From: an uncultured Neomegalonema sp.
Lineage (GTDB): Bacteria > Pseudomonadota > Alphaproteobacteria > Rhodobacterales > Rhodobacteraceae
Direction of reading: 5' to 3'
Length of the DNA stretch: 22,357 nt
Assembly: GCA_937958345.1 (NCBI GenBank)
Contig: CALGNW010000061.1
Span: 1-22,357, forward strand
Position numbers and translations under genes: made by a program
Part shown: piece after piece, positions 14,166-22,357 of the stretch
How positions within the stretch are numbered: position 1 is the stretch's first letter
How the letters are laid out: each line of letters begins with the position of its first letter
The notes under the pieces: generated by a model
Database searches by the model: none
Told to the model about the DNA's origin: nothing
Seen by the model: only the letters and a program-made list of their open reading frames with translations

Positions 14166-15062
14166 GTGCCGATCAGCAGCATGACGGGGTTTGCTTCGAC
14201 CGGGGGCCGGACAGGTGATTCCGATTGGCGCTGGGACGTGAAAAGCGTCAACGCACGGGGGCTGGATCTGCGTTTTCGCCTGCCGCCGGGTTGCGAGATT
14301 TTAGAGCCGAAACTGCGCGCTGCGGCCCGGAATGCGCTGAAACGCGGCTCACTCACGATTTCATTAACAACACGGTTTCAACGCATTGCAAGCCGTACAT
14401 CACTTGACGAGGCCGCGTTGGCCGATACCGTAGAACACCTGTCACAGGTCCGCGCCGGTCTGGAAAATGCGGGACTTCCGGTGGCTCCGATCCGCGCCGA
14501 GGCCCTGCTCGGCATGCCGGGGGTGATCGTCGCGGCGGAGGAGGCGGCTGTGCCGGACCCTGACGCGCTGCACGCGGATGTGATTGCCGGATTTGAACAG
14601 GCGCTCGGCCAGGTCATTAAAGAACGCAATGCCGAGGGCGTCCGGTTGGCACGGGTGATATCGGAACAAGTGACCCAGATTGAATCGCTGACGCGGGACG
14701 CCGCCGCGTGTGCCGACGGGGCCGTGCGCGTCCTGCGCGACCGCTTTGCCGCGCAAATGGGTGCGCTGCTCTCAGACAGCACCCTCCCGCCCGAGCGGTT
14801 TCAGCAGGAGGCGGCGGTTTTGGCGTCCAAAGCCGATGTGCGCGAAGAGATTGACCGCCTGCACGCCCATGTCGCCGCCGCCCGCGAACTGCTGGCGCTG
14901 GACGAACCCGTTGGCCGCCGCCTCGATTTTCTGACACAGGAGTTTAACCGCGAGGCCAATACCCTGTGTTCCAAAAGCGCAACCGACCCGCTGACCCGCA
15001 TCGGCCTCGATCTGAAAACCACCATTGATCAGATCAAAGAGCAGGCGGCCAACGTTGAATAG
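14166..15062 (+). CDS. yicC: YicC family endoribonuclease-type protein
   Basis: A 298-residue protein of the YicC/YloC family. The N-terminus MPISSMTGFASTGG is the family hallmark, followed by WDVKSVNARGLDLRFRLPPG; the C-terminal DUF1732 domain ends in RRLDFLTQEFNREANTLCSKSATDPLTRIGLDLKTTIDQIKEQAANVE, nearly the family consensus. E. coli YicC is an RNase acting on RNAs such as RyhB; a related role here is inferred. Start: a GTG at 14166 directly gives the family N-terminus and has AAGGGG about 8 bases upstream; the frame stays open to an ATG at 14055, but that extension is not family-like. It is followed after 81 bases by gmk, the common bacterial gene order. Confidence 0.93.
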   Translation: MPISSMTGFASTGGRTGDSDWRWDVKSVNARGLDLRFRLPPGCEILEPKLRAAARNALKRGSLTISLTTRFQRIASRTSLDEAALADTVEHLSQVRAGLENAGLPVAPIRAEALLGMPGVIVAAEEAAVPDPDALHADVIAGFEQALGQVIKERNAEGVRLARVISEQVTQIESLTRDAAACADGAVRVLRDRFAAQMGALLSDSTLPPERFQQEAAVLASKADVREEIDRLHAHVAAARELLALDEPVGRRLDFLTQEFNREANTLCSKSATDPLTRIGLDLKTTIDQIKEQAANVE

Positions 15063-15143
15063 CGCAAGCCTATCGTACGGCTTTTCCTGCCGCCTCCGGC
15101 AGAGTACAACGCCGCCAGCCGAAAAGAGAACCGAGTGCCGTCC

Positions 15144-15806
15144 ATGAAGCCCATCCTCGATGCCGTTGAATCGATCGAGCATGTCCGCCGCCGCGGCATG
15201 CTGTTTATTCTGTCCTCGCCGTCGGGCGCGGGAAAGACGACGCTCGCGAAACGGTTGATGCAGGCCGATCCGGCGGTCACGCTGTCGGTTTCAGCGACGA
15301 CCCGCAAACCGCGCGAGGGCGAGGTGGACGGCGTTGACTATCACTTTGTCGATAAGGATGCGTTTGCCGCGATGGTGGTCGAGGGCGAGATGCTCGAACA
15401 CGCCACCGTCTTTGACAACTACTATGGCAGTCCGCGCGCGCCGGTCGAAAAGGTTCTGGCCGAGGGCCGCGACGTTCTGTTCGATGTTGATTGGCAGGGC
15501 GCACAACAAATCCGCGATTCAATGAAGGAAGACGTCGTCAGCGTCTTTATTCTGCCCCCGTCTGTCGAGGCATTGGAACAACGCCTGCGCAGCCGCGGGC
15601 TGGATGATGAAGAGACAATCCGCCTGCGTATGGATAAATCCATTGCCGAGATGCTGCACTGGCCGGAATACGACTACGTTCTCATCAACGCCGATCTGGA
15701 TACCTGCACCACGCAGCTCGGGTCGGTGCTTGCCGCCGAACGGCTCAAACTATCCCGCCGCCGCGAGGGGCTTGAGACGATGTTCGACCGGCTTCAGGGC
15801 GCCTGA
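15144..15806 (+). CDS. gmk: Guanylate kinase
   Basis: A 220-residue nucleotide kinase converting GMP to GDP with ATP. The P-loop SSPSGAGKTT (about residues 24-33), TTRKPREGEVDGVDYHF (GMP-binding), AxVFDNYYGSPRAPVE-like ATVFDNYYGSPRAPVE and LFDVDWQGAQQIR are all present, and the length is typical with a short N-terminal extension found in alphaproteobacteria. The start may be the ATG at 15144 or a GTG nine bases earlier (15135); neither has a strong ribosome site. A small CTGCCG/CGGCAG hairpin (15087-15102) lies in the 81-base gap after yicC, so the two genes are probably co-transcribed with some internal regulation. Confidence 0.96.
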   Translation: MKPILDAVESIEHVRRRGMLFILSSPSGAGKTTLAKRLMQADPAVTLSVSATTRKPREGEVDGVDYHFVDKDAFAAMVVEGEMLEHATVFDNYYGSPRAPVEKVLAEGRDVLFDVDWQGAQQIRDSMKEDVVSVFILPPSVEALEQRLRSRGLDDEETIRLRMDKSIAEMLHWPEYDYVLINADLDTCTTQLGSVLAAERLKLSRRREGLETMFDRLQGA

Positions 15807-15866
15807 TTTATTGTTCCGTTAGGTATTCCGGCGTAACGAAAATCAAATGACAAAATTGGATTACGG

Positions 15867-16682
15867 ATGAGCCTTTTTCACTTGATCCTCGTTGCGCTGG
15901 TGCAGGGCATTACCGAATTTCTGCCCATCAGTTCCAGCGCCCACCTGATCCTTGCGCCCATGGTCACGGGCCAACCGGACCAAGGCCCGATGATTGATAT
16001 GGCGGTGCATGTCGGCACGCTTTTCGCGGTAATCCTTGCTTTCCGGCGCGAAGTGGCCGAAGCGTTTTTCGGCTTTTTCCACCTGCTGCGCGGACGCACC
16101 GACCGGTGGGATGCGCGGCTGGCGCTGTTTCTGATTATCGGGACGATCCCCGTGGTGATTGTCGGTCTGATCTTCAGCAAGCTGGATATCATGGATTGGA
16201 TGCGTGATCCGTCGCGCGCCCTGACGGTGATCGGTTGGACGACCCTCGTTTTCGGCATCCTGCTCTATATTGCCGACAAGTTCACAGACCAGACGCGGGC
16301 ACTGGAGCAGGTGACTCTGAAGGACACGGTCCTTGTCGGTCTGGCGCAGGCGGTCGCTTTGATCCCCGGCACATCGCGTTCGGGTATCACCATGACGGCG
16401 GGTCGCTTTCTCGGCCTCGACCGGACGTCGGCGGCGCGGTTTTCAATGTTGCTGGCCATTCCCACCATTCTTGCCGCAGGGGCGCTGGGCACAAAGGATA
16501 TTCTCGACAGCGGCAATGCACAGCTCGGGACGGATGCGCTGATCGCTGCGGGTCTGTCATTCATCGCCGCGCTGATCGCGATTAAGCTGTTCATGCGCTG
16601 GATTGCGTCGGCGTCGATGACGCCGTTTGTGATTTACCGGCTGGTTCTGGGCGTCATTCTGCTGGGCATTGCCTATAGCTGA
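15867..16682 (+). CDS. uppP: Undecaprenyl-diphosphatase (UppP/BacA)
   Basis: A 271-residue integral membrane enzyme that dephosphorylates undecaprenyl pyrophosphate, recycling the lipid carrier of cell-wall synthesis. Both active-site motifs are intact: QGITEFLPISSSAHLIL at residues 13-29 (the E-rich box) and the second, PGTSRSGITMTAGRFLGL at about 170-187. About eight hydrophobic segments are visible. The length is typical. It starts at an ATG (15867) preceded by GGATTACGG, 60 bases after gmk, and is followed by a bidirectional terminator. Transcription with gmk is possible. Confidence 0.96.
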   Translation: MSLFHLILVALVQGITEFLPISSSAHLILAPMVTGQPDQGPMIDMAVHVGTLFAVILAFRREVAEAFFGFFHLLRGRTDRWDARLALFLIIGTIPVVIVGLIFSKLDIMDWMRDPSRALTVIGWTTLVFGILLYIADKFTDQTRALEQVTLKDTVLVGLAQAVALIPGTSRSGITMTAGRFLGLDRTSAARFSMLLAIPTILAAGALGTKDILDSGNAQLGTDALIAAGLSFIAALIAIKLFMRWIASASMTPFVIYRLVLGVILLGIAYS

Positions 16683-16693
16683 GGCGGCCCGCG

Positions 16694-16733
16694 CATAAAA
16701 AAAACTCTCCGGCGGTGTGCCGGAGAGTTTAAA
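16694..16733. terminator. Bidirectional terminator between uppP and the lipoprotein gene
   Basis: AAACTCTCCGG, seven-base loop, CCGGAGAGTTT: an 11-bp perfect stem at 16702-16730. On the minus strand it is followed by an eight-T run, on the plus strand by only TTTAAAG, so it looks optimised for the minus-strand lipoprotein gene while also serving uppP. Confidence 0.9.
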
Positions 16734-16763
16734 GCGCGACCCTTGCAGGGTTATCAGGCTTTT

Positions 16764-17342
16764 TTATTCGGCCTGCGTCTTCTTTTTTTCGACGAAGATT
16801 GTGCCGGTCTTGCCCGCGGTTCCGAGCTGGTACACCTCGTAGACCTTACCCTCAATCTGGACGAGGCCGGTTTTGGCCTTGTGCTTTCCGGCGGGGCGCG
16901 GGGCGCGGCGTTCGGCGCTGACGAGGGTTCCGTATGTGGCGTTCTGGAGGCCGGTGAAGACTTGTGACGGAACCTGATAGCTCGCGGCAACGTCTTCGAT
17001 TTTGAGGTCGGGATCATGCGGTGCGGACAGGGCGGCCATCACCCCGGCCTTACGCAATGCACCGTCCTCGCAGATAATAAAGCTGCGTTCCGCGTCCAGC
17101 GGCCCGCGTGCGCAGGTTGCATCCGCCGAGGCCGGTGCTGCCATTGCCGTATCGGCGGTCGGCTTTTTCTTCAGTTCGGGCTGCGATTTCGCAGGCTCGA
17201 TTTTCGGCGCGTTCGTGCTGGGCACTGCGGCGAGGTCAAGAGCCTCCACAGCACTCAGGGCCGAGGGCGCCGATTGTTGCGATGTGGTCGCGCTGCACGC
17301 CGTCAGGGCGAGAGACGTAATAACCAGGGCGGGAAATTTCAT
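16764..17342 (-). CDS. Small lipoprotein of unknown function
   Basis: A 192-residue protein with a lipoprotein signal peptide: MKFPALVITSLALTAC, lipobox L-T-A-C with C16 as the lipidated residue. Residues 17-75 are a low-complexity Ser/Ala/Pro/Lys spacer (PKIEPAKSQPELKKKPT). The second half is more ordered, with two cysteines (C77, C91) that could form a disulphide around ARGPLDAERSFIICEDG, then a helix-rich part (VAASYQVPSQVFTGLQNATYGTLV), and a final strand-rich segment ending VEKKKTQAE. I do not recognise the family. Residue D/E at position 18 would retain it in the inner membrane; here S17-A18 suggests outer-membrane sorting, by E. coli rules. The start ATG at 17342 is chosen because it gives the signal peptide directly. 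Confidence 0.75.
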   Translation of the reverse strand: MKFPALVITSLALTACSATTSQQSAPSALSAVEALDLAAVPSTNAPKIEPAKSQPELKKKPTADTAMAAPASADATCARGPLDAERSFIICEDGALRKAGVMAALSAPHDPDLKIEDVAASYQVPSQVFTGLQNATYGTLVSAERRAPRPAGKHKAKTGLVQIEGKVYEVYQLGTAGKTGTIFVEKKKTQAE

Positions 17343-17529
17343 CGTATTGCTCCGTTTTCGGGACAATGCACAGAGAATACGATTGAGGTTGATGAAATGT
17401 AACCAGACACAGTAAAAATGCAGACAATTATTCAAGTTCTGTAAACCATGCCTCCGGCAATTTACGGCTTATATTAAATTTCTCTAAAGTTGATCGTTAA
17501 TTTTTACGGGGAAATCTGCAACGGGTGGC

Positions 17530-17591
17530 CGTTAACTTACGGGCCGTGACGGGATTTTTGGCCACAATCCCGTCGCGGTGGTAAGTTAACG
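17530..17591. repeat. 62-base imperfect inverted repeat with GTTAAC in both arms
   Basis: The outer arms CGTTAACTTAC (17530-17540) and GTAAGTTAACG (17581-17591) are exact complements, and an inner pair GACGGGAT (17548-17555) / ATCCCGTC (17567-17574) continues the stem after a small internal loop, leaving an 11-base loop. It ends 35 bases before the TPR gene start. No T-run follows. It could be a 5'-UTR structure, a paired regulator site, or a small dispersed repeat. Confidence 0.65.
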
Positions 17592-17626
17592 CACAAGATG
17601 TCTAGGATTTCAGCCGGAGCACGGTC

Positions 17627-18463
17627 ATGCGCAAACTTTCGATTGTCGGTGTCATTGGTGCAGTCATGCTGGCCGGAACAGGGCCGGTTACTGCACAGGT
17701 TTCCGACAATATCAGCCGGTGCGAGGCGCGGGATGCCAGCATTGACGACCTGATCGTTCATTGCACGGTTGCCATCAAAAGCGGACGTCTGAGCGCGGCG
17801 CAGGAGGCGCGGGCGTTTATGAACCGCGGAACCGCGTTTTTCGACCGGAAGCAATATTCGCTCGCAATCCGTGATTACGGGTTTGCCGAACGCCTCGACC
17901 CGTCGCTGTCGGCGCTTTATGCGAACCGCGCCAACGCTCTGGTGCGTATGGGTGATGCGAACGGGGCGATTGCCGAATATGACCGCGCGCTCGGTCTTGA
18001 TCCGTCGGATGTTCAGGCGATGATCGGGCGGGGCAGCGCGCTGTTGAAGGCGCAACGGCACAGCGAGGCGGCGCAGAGCTTTACGCAGGCGCTGTCGGTT
18101 GATCCGCAGAATGTGAATGCGCTGTTCAATCGCGGGCTTGCCGCGCTCAGGCTCGACCGTGCGGAACAGGCAGTCAGCGATTTTAGTGCGGTGATTGCCG
18201 TCGCGCCTGAGGACGTCGAGGCCTATGCAAGACGGGCGGGCGCTTACGAGCGTTTGGGCGAGTTGAACCGTGCGTATCAGGATTACTCCCAAGCCGTCCG
18301 GATTGACGAGGGCTATTCATTCGCCTGGTTCCGCCGCGGCAAGTTGCTGGTCGATGACGGGCGTGCCGCTGAGGGAAATGGCGACCTCGCGCGGGCGTAC
18401 AAACTGGGCCACAACGACCCCTGGCTGGCCGAATATATTGTTACGCTGGGGCGCGGGGGCTGA
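17627..18463 (+). CDS. Exported TPR-repeat protein
   Basis: A 278-residue protein with a signal peptide (MRKLSIVGVIGAVMLAGTGPVTAQ, cleavage about residue 24) and about five consecutive tetratricopeptide repeats from about residue 62 to 245, with the usual pattern ALYANRANALVRMGDANGAIAEYDRALGLDPSD. Before the repeats a segment CEARDASIDDLIVHCTVAIKSG has two cysteines that may pair. TPR domains mediate protein-protein contacts; a periplasmic scaffold role is likely, but no partner is indicated by the neighbours. The ATG at 17627 has GGAG about 8 bases upstream. A long inverted repeat lies in its upstream region and it is divergent from the lipoprotein gene. Confidence 0.9.
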   Translation: MRKLSIVGVIGAVMLAGTGPVTAQVSDNISRCEARDASIDDLIVHCTVAIKSGRLSAAQEARAFMNRGTAFFDRKQYSLAIRDYGFAERLDPSLSALYANRANALVRMGDANGAIAEYDRALGLDPSDVQAMIGRGSALLKAQRHSEAAQSFTQALSVDPQNVNALFNRGLAALRLDRAEQAVSDFSAVIAVAPEDVEAYARRAGAYERLGELNRAYQDYSQAVRIDEGYSFAWFRRGKLLVDDGRAAEGNGDLARAYKLGHNDPWLAEYIVTLGRGG

Positions 18464-18694
18464 GGCGCGTCGGCCTGTATCGAGCATTCGCGACGCCGTC
18501 CGGCGCCCGTTAGCGCAATTTTGTTAAAATTCATTACTTTATAACGGTGTAATATTAAGTAATTGCAGTCTATTTTATTAGCGTCTTACTGAAAAATTAA
18601 GGCTGCCCGTTCAAATCTGTCCTGATCCTTTATGGTCGGGCCTGCGTTTGAGATCGGGGCTGATCATGTATCGAAGAGATGATGAGCAGCAATT
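18464..18694. other. AT-rich intergenic region before the large exported protein
   Basis: About 230 bases. The central part (about 18520-18600) is markedly AT-rich, with several TTAA and TAAT elements, compared with the surrounding coding sequence, which fits a promoter region. A loose TTAA-N7-TACT (CtrA-like, two mismatches) occurs near 18525. I see no convincing gene or structured RNA here. Confidence 0.4.
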
Positions 18695-21600
18695 ATGATT
18701 TTACCGTCGGCCTTTATCCGCGCTGTCTTTGCCTTTGGCCGTAAAGCGGGGGGGCCTAAAGCCGGGCGGAGCGGTTTTCCGATTGCCGACGGAATGAATA
18801 CGGGCCGATCCCGATTGACGATGCGCGATGCGATGCTTTCGGCGGGGTTGGCTGTTTCGGCCTCGGTGGGTCTGACGTCGGGCGCGCAGGCGGCTGTGTT
18901 TTCCTATGACAATGATGCCGTGGCAGACCCGACGATCAGTATCGGCGCCACCGCGTGTTCGGCGCCTATGGCTGTGACATTTGACGTCACCGATACATTC
19001 GATGTCGGCACCATTACGGCCGGTTTGAATATGACGCACTCTTACCGCGCTGATATCGAAGCCAAGCTGATCTCGCCTCTGGGAACGGAAGTGTACCTGA
19101 CGCGCGACAACGGGTTTTCCGCCGATGATTTCGACATGTTGCTGGATGATGCTTCAGCCACGCCGATCGGCAGTGCCGTCCAGAACGTTGCGGCACCGCT
19201 TTATGACTCGATCAGATCGCCAAACCAGCCGCTTTATGCGTTTGCAGGAGAAGCGGCCCTCGGGACCTGGACGCTGGAAATATGCGACGACAGGACCGGC
19301 GATGACGGCGTATTCGGCAGTGCGCGTTTGAACTTTGACGATACACCCGCTGTTACGGTCGATATCTCGCTGGCCCAAACAATTTCAGCGACGACGCCTG
19401 AATATGACGAGGCACTGACGGTCACGGTCGATGTGCTCAACAGTTCCGCCAACGACGGGGCAGGGTTGTCGGTTCAGCTCTCGGCTCCGGTTACTTTCAG
19501 TTATTCGGGTTACTCTCAGGTTTCGATCAGTCATGGCTCGGTTAACAGCTCGACCGGCCTGTGGACCATCGGGACGCTGGCTGCCGGGCAAACCGCCACG
19601 CTGGTTTATACATCTCCGGCCAGGGCGGGAACGGGGACGTATCGCGCGTATCTGGTAAGCAGCGCAAACATCGACCCTGACTCAACGCCCGGCAACACAT
19701 CGACCCTCGAGGATGACACGGATTCGGGCACTGTAACAACCTCGCCTGCGGCTGGTCATGTGCCGCCCGGCGGGCGGAATGTCTGCTACAAGGACTATTC
19801 CGAAATTGCGTTGGATGGCGAGCCGAACACCTGGGCCAAACTGTCTAACCCGTCATATTTCGGTTCCGGCGGTTCGGTTGCACCGGAAGAACTTGTTCAT
19901 ACGGGTTTTTGGCAAGTAACAGATACACTGCTGACAGATTACGACTGTGACATCTGGCTGGGCGGCGGCAATCCCGATGAAACCCAGGCGGAGTCGACCG
20001 AAGTCTACAGCTGGCATGGCGCAGGCAACCGCTACGTTATCGGAGCCTGTGACTATACGCACAACGACATCTGCAATGATTTGCGCAGCAACGTCGCTAT
20101 CGCCAACGGTAATGTCGATCTCAATGGCGCGCTGGCCTATAATCCGCTTACCTGTGGCGGCGCATCGGGTGTGGCGACTTATGGCGGCGCATCGACCTAT
20201 TTCGTACCGCAGGGCAGCGATGTCATCCTCGGCCAACACAACACAGCCGGCGAAGAAGTCGCGATCATAGCGGATGCGGTCAATGGCGGTACATTCCTGT
20301 TCCTGCCGGACGCCGACATGCTCGGCTCCAACGGTGCAACGCCGATTGGTTCCGGTTCAACGGCGGACACGGATCAAGCCAAGCTGGTGCTGAATACCTT
20401 CAAACTGGCGCTCGACGAAATTGCGGGCCGGACCGTCAATCAATGCGTTGCCGACTATAATAACCCGCCGGGGGTGGTTTCGGGCTTTGTCTATGTCGAT
20501 GAAAATCTGGACAATATTTATCAGGCGGGCACGGAAACCGCGCTTCAGAATGTGACTGTCAGCATATACAGCGACGGCGGCACAGCGGGCGACACGAATG
20601 ATGATCTGCTGTTCGCTTCGGTTGAAACCGATGCCAACGGTGCTTATTCATTCAGCGTTTCGCAGGATAATACCTATCGCATTGAAGTGGATGCTGCCGA
20701 CCCTGATCTGGACAGCCGCCCGGCCGGGACGGCCAATCCTATCAATAGCGTTTCAGTAACGACCGGCGGCACAACATCCGATCAGAATTTCGCGTTCGAT
20801 GGCGACGCGGGGGCGTGTACGACCACGGTGAATACGACGGCGGACGCCGGCATCGGTTCGTTGCGTGCGGCCATTGCCTGCGCCAACGCCGATCCGGCGG
20901 ACGACCTGATTACCTTTGATATCGGTGGCGGCGGCGCACAGACAATCGTGCCCTTGTCACCCCTGCCTGCGATTACCGATGCGGGTGTGATTATTGACGG
21001 TTCGACGCAGACCGGCGCGTCCTGCGGTTCGACGCTAGACGCATCGGGCGCGATCACTGACCGCGCGATCCTGATTTCGCTGGATGGCAGCAGCGCGGGT
21101 ACGGGCGCTGACGGCCTCAGTATCGGTGCGACGGACGGGGTGACGATCAAGGGTCTGTCTGTCGGTAATTTCCCGGGCGGTGGCATCAGTGTGGCCGGTA
21201 GCACGAACTCGACAATCATCTGCAACCACCTCGGCCTTGCGGCGGATGGCAGTACACCCGCCGCCAATAGCGGTGCGGGGATCGTCGCTGCAGGTGCGGA
21301 TACACTGAACATCGGAGATGGCACGGTAAGCGGATACAACGTGATCGGCAGCAATGCCCTGGACGGAATCCGTTTGACCGGAACGCTGCCGGCCCTCGAC
21401 ATCAACCGCAACTATATCGGTGTGGCCATTAACGGCTCCACCCTGCGCGGCAATGGCACGAACTTCAGTCATCGCGGTGTTCACTTCGTCAATGGCACGT
21501 CGGTCGTTTCGGATGGTGCGCAAATCCGAAACAACGTGATCACAGGCAATGCGGGAACCGCAATTGCAGGTTTTGATGCGGTGACGAACCTCGCGATCAC

Positions 21601-22357
21601 CGACAACATGATCGGCATGGATGCGACAGGCGCGACTCTCCTGTCCGAGAGTGCAGGCGTCTATGGCGAATTCACCACCGGCTGGACCCTGACCGACAAC
21701 ATCGTCGGTTCGATTTTCAACGAAGGTGTTAATCTTAATGATGGTACAGCGACGCTGCTGGGCAATACCATCGAAATCGGCGTCAACGGAAATTCGGCGC
21801 TGGCCCTTGACGGGGGCGGGCCGTATGTCGTCGGCGGGACGGGTGCGGGCGAAGGGAATACGATCTCCGGCGGCGCGTCCGGTTTTTCGACCGTTCTTGT
21901 GAAGAGCGGCGCGTCGGCAACGATCGCCGGTAACACGATCCGCGATGCGGGCCAGCAGGGTATTCAGCTTTTCGGCTCGGGTTCGTCGGCAACCATCCAT
22001 TCGAACACGATTACGAACAGCGGGCGCGACGAACCCAACAACGCCGGTATCGAAGTCGGGTCGAATACCAGCGCCGCGATCTATGCGAATTCGATCAGCG
22101 GAAACAGCGGGCTTGGCATTGACCTCGATGGCGGGACGGAGAACAGCTTTCGCGTCACAGCCAACGATTCCGGCGACGCGGATACCGGACCGAACGAGCT
22201 TTTGAACTTTCCGGTTATCAACAGCTTTACGGTAGATGGCACAACCGATGTTGCCTATGACATTAACGTGGATGTGCCGGGTAACGGGAACGGATACCGG
22301 ATCGATTTCTTCAAGAACACCGCTGCGGATGCGAGCGGCCATGGCGAGGGCGAAACG
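18695..22357 (+). CDS. Large exported multidomain protein: P-domain, DUF11-like, unknown domain, SdrD-B-like, parallel beta-helix (3' end outside window)
   Basis: An uninterrupted frame of 1221 codons runs from the ATG at 18695 off the right edge. Residues about 34-70 form a signal peptide with Arg-rich N-region (TGRSRLTMRDAMLSAGLAV... GAQA), preceded by a long basic extension. About 75-215 is a proprotein-convertase P-type beta domain (AKLISPLGTEVYL, LGTWTLEICDDRTGDDG). About 222-329 is DUF11-like. About 354-578, with LTDYDCDIWLGGGNPDE, is not recognised. About 592-700 is SdrD-B/Cna-B-like (VSGFVYVDENLDNIYQAGTE, SVETDANGAYSFSV). From about 720 (GIGSLRAAIACANADP) to the edge are parallel beta-helix repeats of the N.I.G.....GI type. 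Likely secreted or surface-attached; the secretion or anchoring signal should lie beyond the window. An alternative start is the ATG at 18794. Function unknown. Confidence 0.85.
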   Translation, partial: MILPSAFIRAVFAFGRKAGGPKAGRSGFPIADGMNTGRSRLTMRDAMLSAGLAVSASVGLTSGAQAAVFSYDNDAVADPTISIGATACSAPMAVTFDVTDTFDVGTITAGLNMTHSYRADIEAKLISPLGTEVYLTRDNGFSADDFDMLLDDASATPIGSAVQNVAAPLYDSIRSPNQPLYAFAGEAALGTWTLEICDDRTGDDGVFGSARLNFDDTPAVTVDISLAQTISATTPEYDEALTVTVDVLNSSANDGAGLSVQLSAPVTFSYSGYSQVSISHGSVNSSTGLWTIGTLAAGQTATLVYTSPARAGTGTYRAYLVSSANIDPDSTPGNTSTLEDDTDSGTVTTSPAAGHVPPGGRNVCYKDYSEIALDGEPNTWAKLSNPSYFGSGGSVAPEELVHTGFWQVTDTLLTDYDCDIWLGGGNPDETQAESTEVYSWHGAGNRYVIGACDYTHNDICNDLRSNVAIANGNVDLNGALAYNPLTCGGASGVATYGGASTYFVPQGSDVILGQHNTAGEEVAIIADAVNGGTFLFLPDADMLGSNGATPIGSGSTADTDQAKLVLNTFKLALDEIAGRTVNQCVADYNNPPGVVSGFVYVDENLDNIYQAGTETALQNVTVSIYSDGGTAGDTNDDLLFASVETDANGAYSFSVSQDNTYRIEVDAADPDLDSRPAGTANPINSVSVTTGGTTSDQNFAFDGDAGACTTTVNTTADAGIGSLRAAIACANADPADDLITFDIGGGGAQTIVPLSPLPAITDAGVIIDGSTQTGASCGSTLDASGAITDRAILISLDGSSAGTGADGLSIGATDGVTIKGLSVGNFPGGGISVAGSTNSTIICNHLGLAADGSTPAANSGAGIVAAGADTLNIGDGTVSGYNVIGSNALDGIRLTGTLPALDINRNYIGVAINGSTLRGNGTNFSHRGVHFVNGTSVVSDGAQIRNNVITGNAGTAIAGFDAVTNLAITDNMIGMDATGATLLSESAGVYGEFTTGWTLTDNIVGSIFNEGVNLNDGTATLLGNTIEIGVNGNSALALDGGGPYVVGGTGAGEGNTISGGASGFSTVLVKSGASATIAGNTIRDAGQQGIQLFGSGSSATIHSNTITNSGRDEPNNAGIEVGSNTSAAIYANSISGNSGLGIDLDGGTENSFRVTANDSGDADTGPNELLNFPVINSFTVDGTTDVAYDINVDVPGNGNGYRIDFFKNTAADASGHGEGET

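Noticed and set aside
21035..22342. A 435-codon open frame on the minus strand, antisense to the large exported protein
   Set aside because: The plus-strand frame is open for 1221 codons with recognisable domains; the antisense frame has no signal peptide or known motif and is a shadow.

Overview
This is a stretch of ordinary-looking alphaproteobacterial chromosome, most likely from the Rhodobacterales. The evidence is a GC-rich coding style, a DUF1638 protein and a stand-alone corrinoid protein near a homocysteine methyltransferase (a split methionine synthase layout known from Roseobacter-type bacteria), a PAS_5-type protein, a CtrA-like TTAA-N7-TTAA box, and one EcfG-like general stress promoter. 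No tRNA, rRNA, CRISPR array, transposase, integrase or phage gene was seen.

Layout. Bases 1-272 (minus) hold the start of an aconitase X gene that runs off the left edge, divergent from a DsbA/FrnE-type oxidoreductase (325-993). A tightly packed plus-strand run follows: ribonuclease D (1101-2303), precorrin-6A reductase cobK (start overlaps the rnd stop), a D-Ala-D-Ala carboxypeptidase with a C-terminal SPOR-like domain (overlaps cobK), and sufE. An approximately 480-base regulatory-looking gap (4708-5191) has a perfect 16-bp palindrome, a CtrA-type box and a possible 37-residue minus-strand ORF. It leads into the most unusual gene here: an approximately 1183-residue SIR2-like / disordered linker / TPR-array protein (5192-8743) in which the usual catalytic His motif reads KLYGD instead of KLHGD.

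The middle (8868-13084) is a one-carbon/corrinoid neighbourhood. It has a zinc-type homocysteine S-methyltransferase (8914-9930, with an inverted-repeat operator candidate upstream), a small DUF2945 gene whose ribosome-binding site is partly inside a perfect hairpin, a rhomboid protease (minus), a stand-alone B12-binding corrinoid protein (10983-11684), a PA2169/DUF2383 four-helix protein behind an EcfG-like promoter, and a DUF1638 protein. The methyltransferase and corrinoid protein together look like two parts of a split MetH. The folate-binding and reactivation parts would have to be encoded elsewhere. CobK upstream is consistent with an organism that makes cobalamin.

The right part has a PAS_5 protein (minus), then yicC, gmk and uppP on the plus strand, a small lipoprotein (minus), a secreted TPR protein preceded by a 62-base imperfect inverted repeat, and finally a large exported protein (18695 to beyond the right edge) built from a P-type domain, a DUF11-like domain, an unrecognised domain, an SdrD-B-like domain and a parallel beta-helix. 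Rho-independent terminators are clear after the SIR2-TPR gene, the four-helix gene, between DUF1638 and the PAS gene, and between uppP and the lipoprotein.
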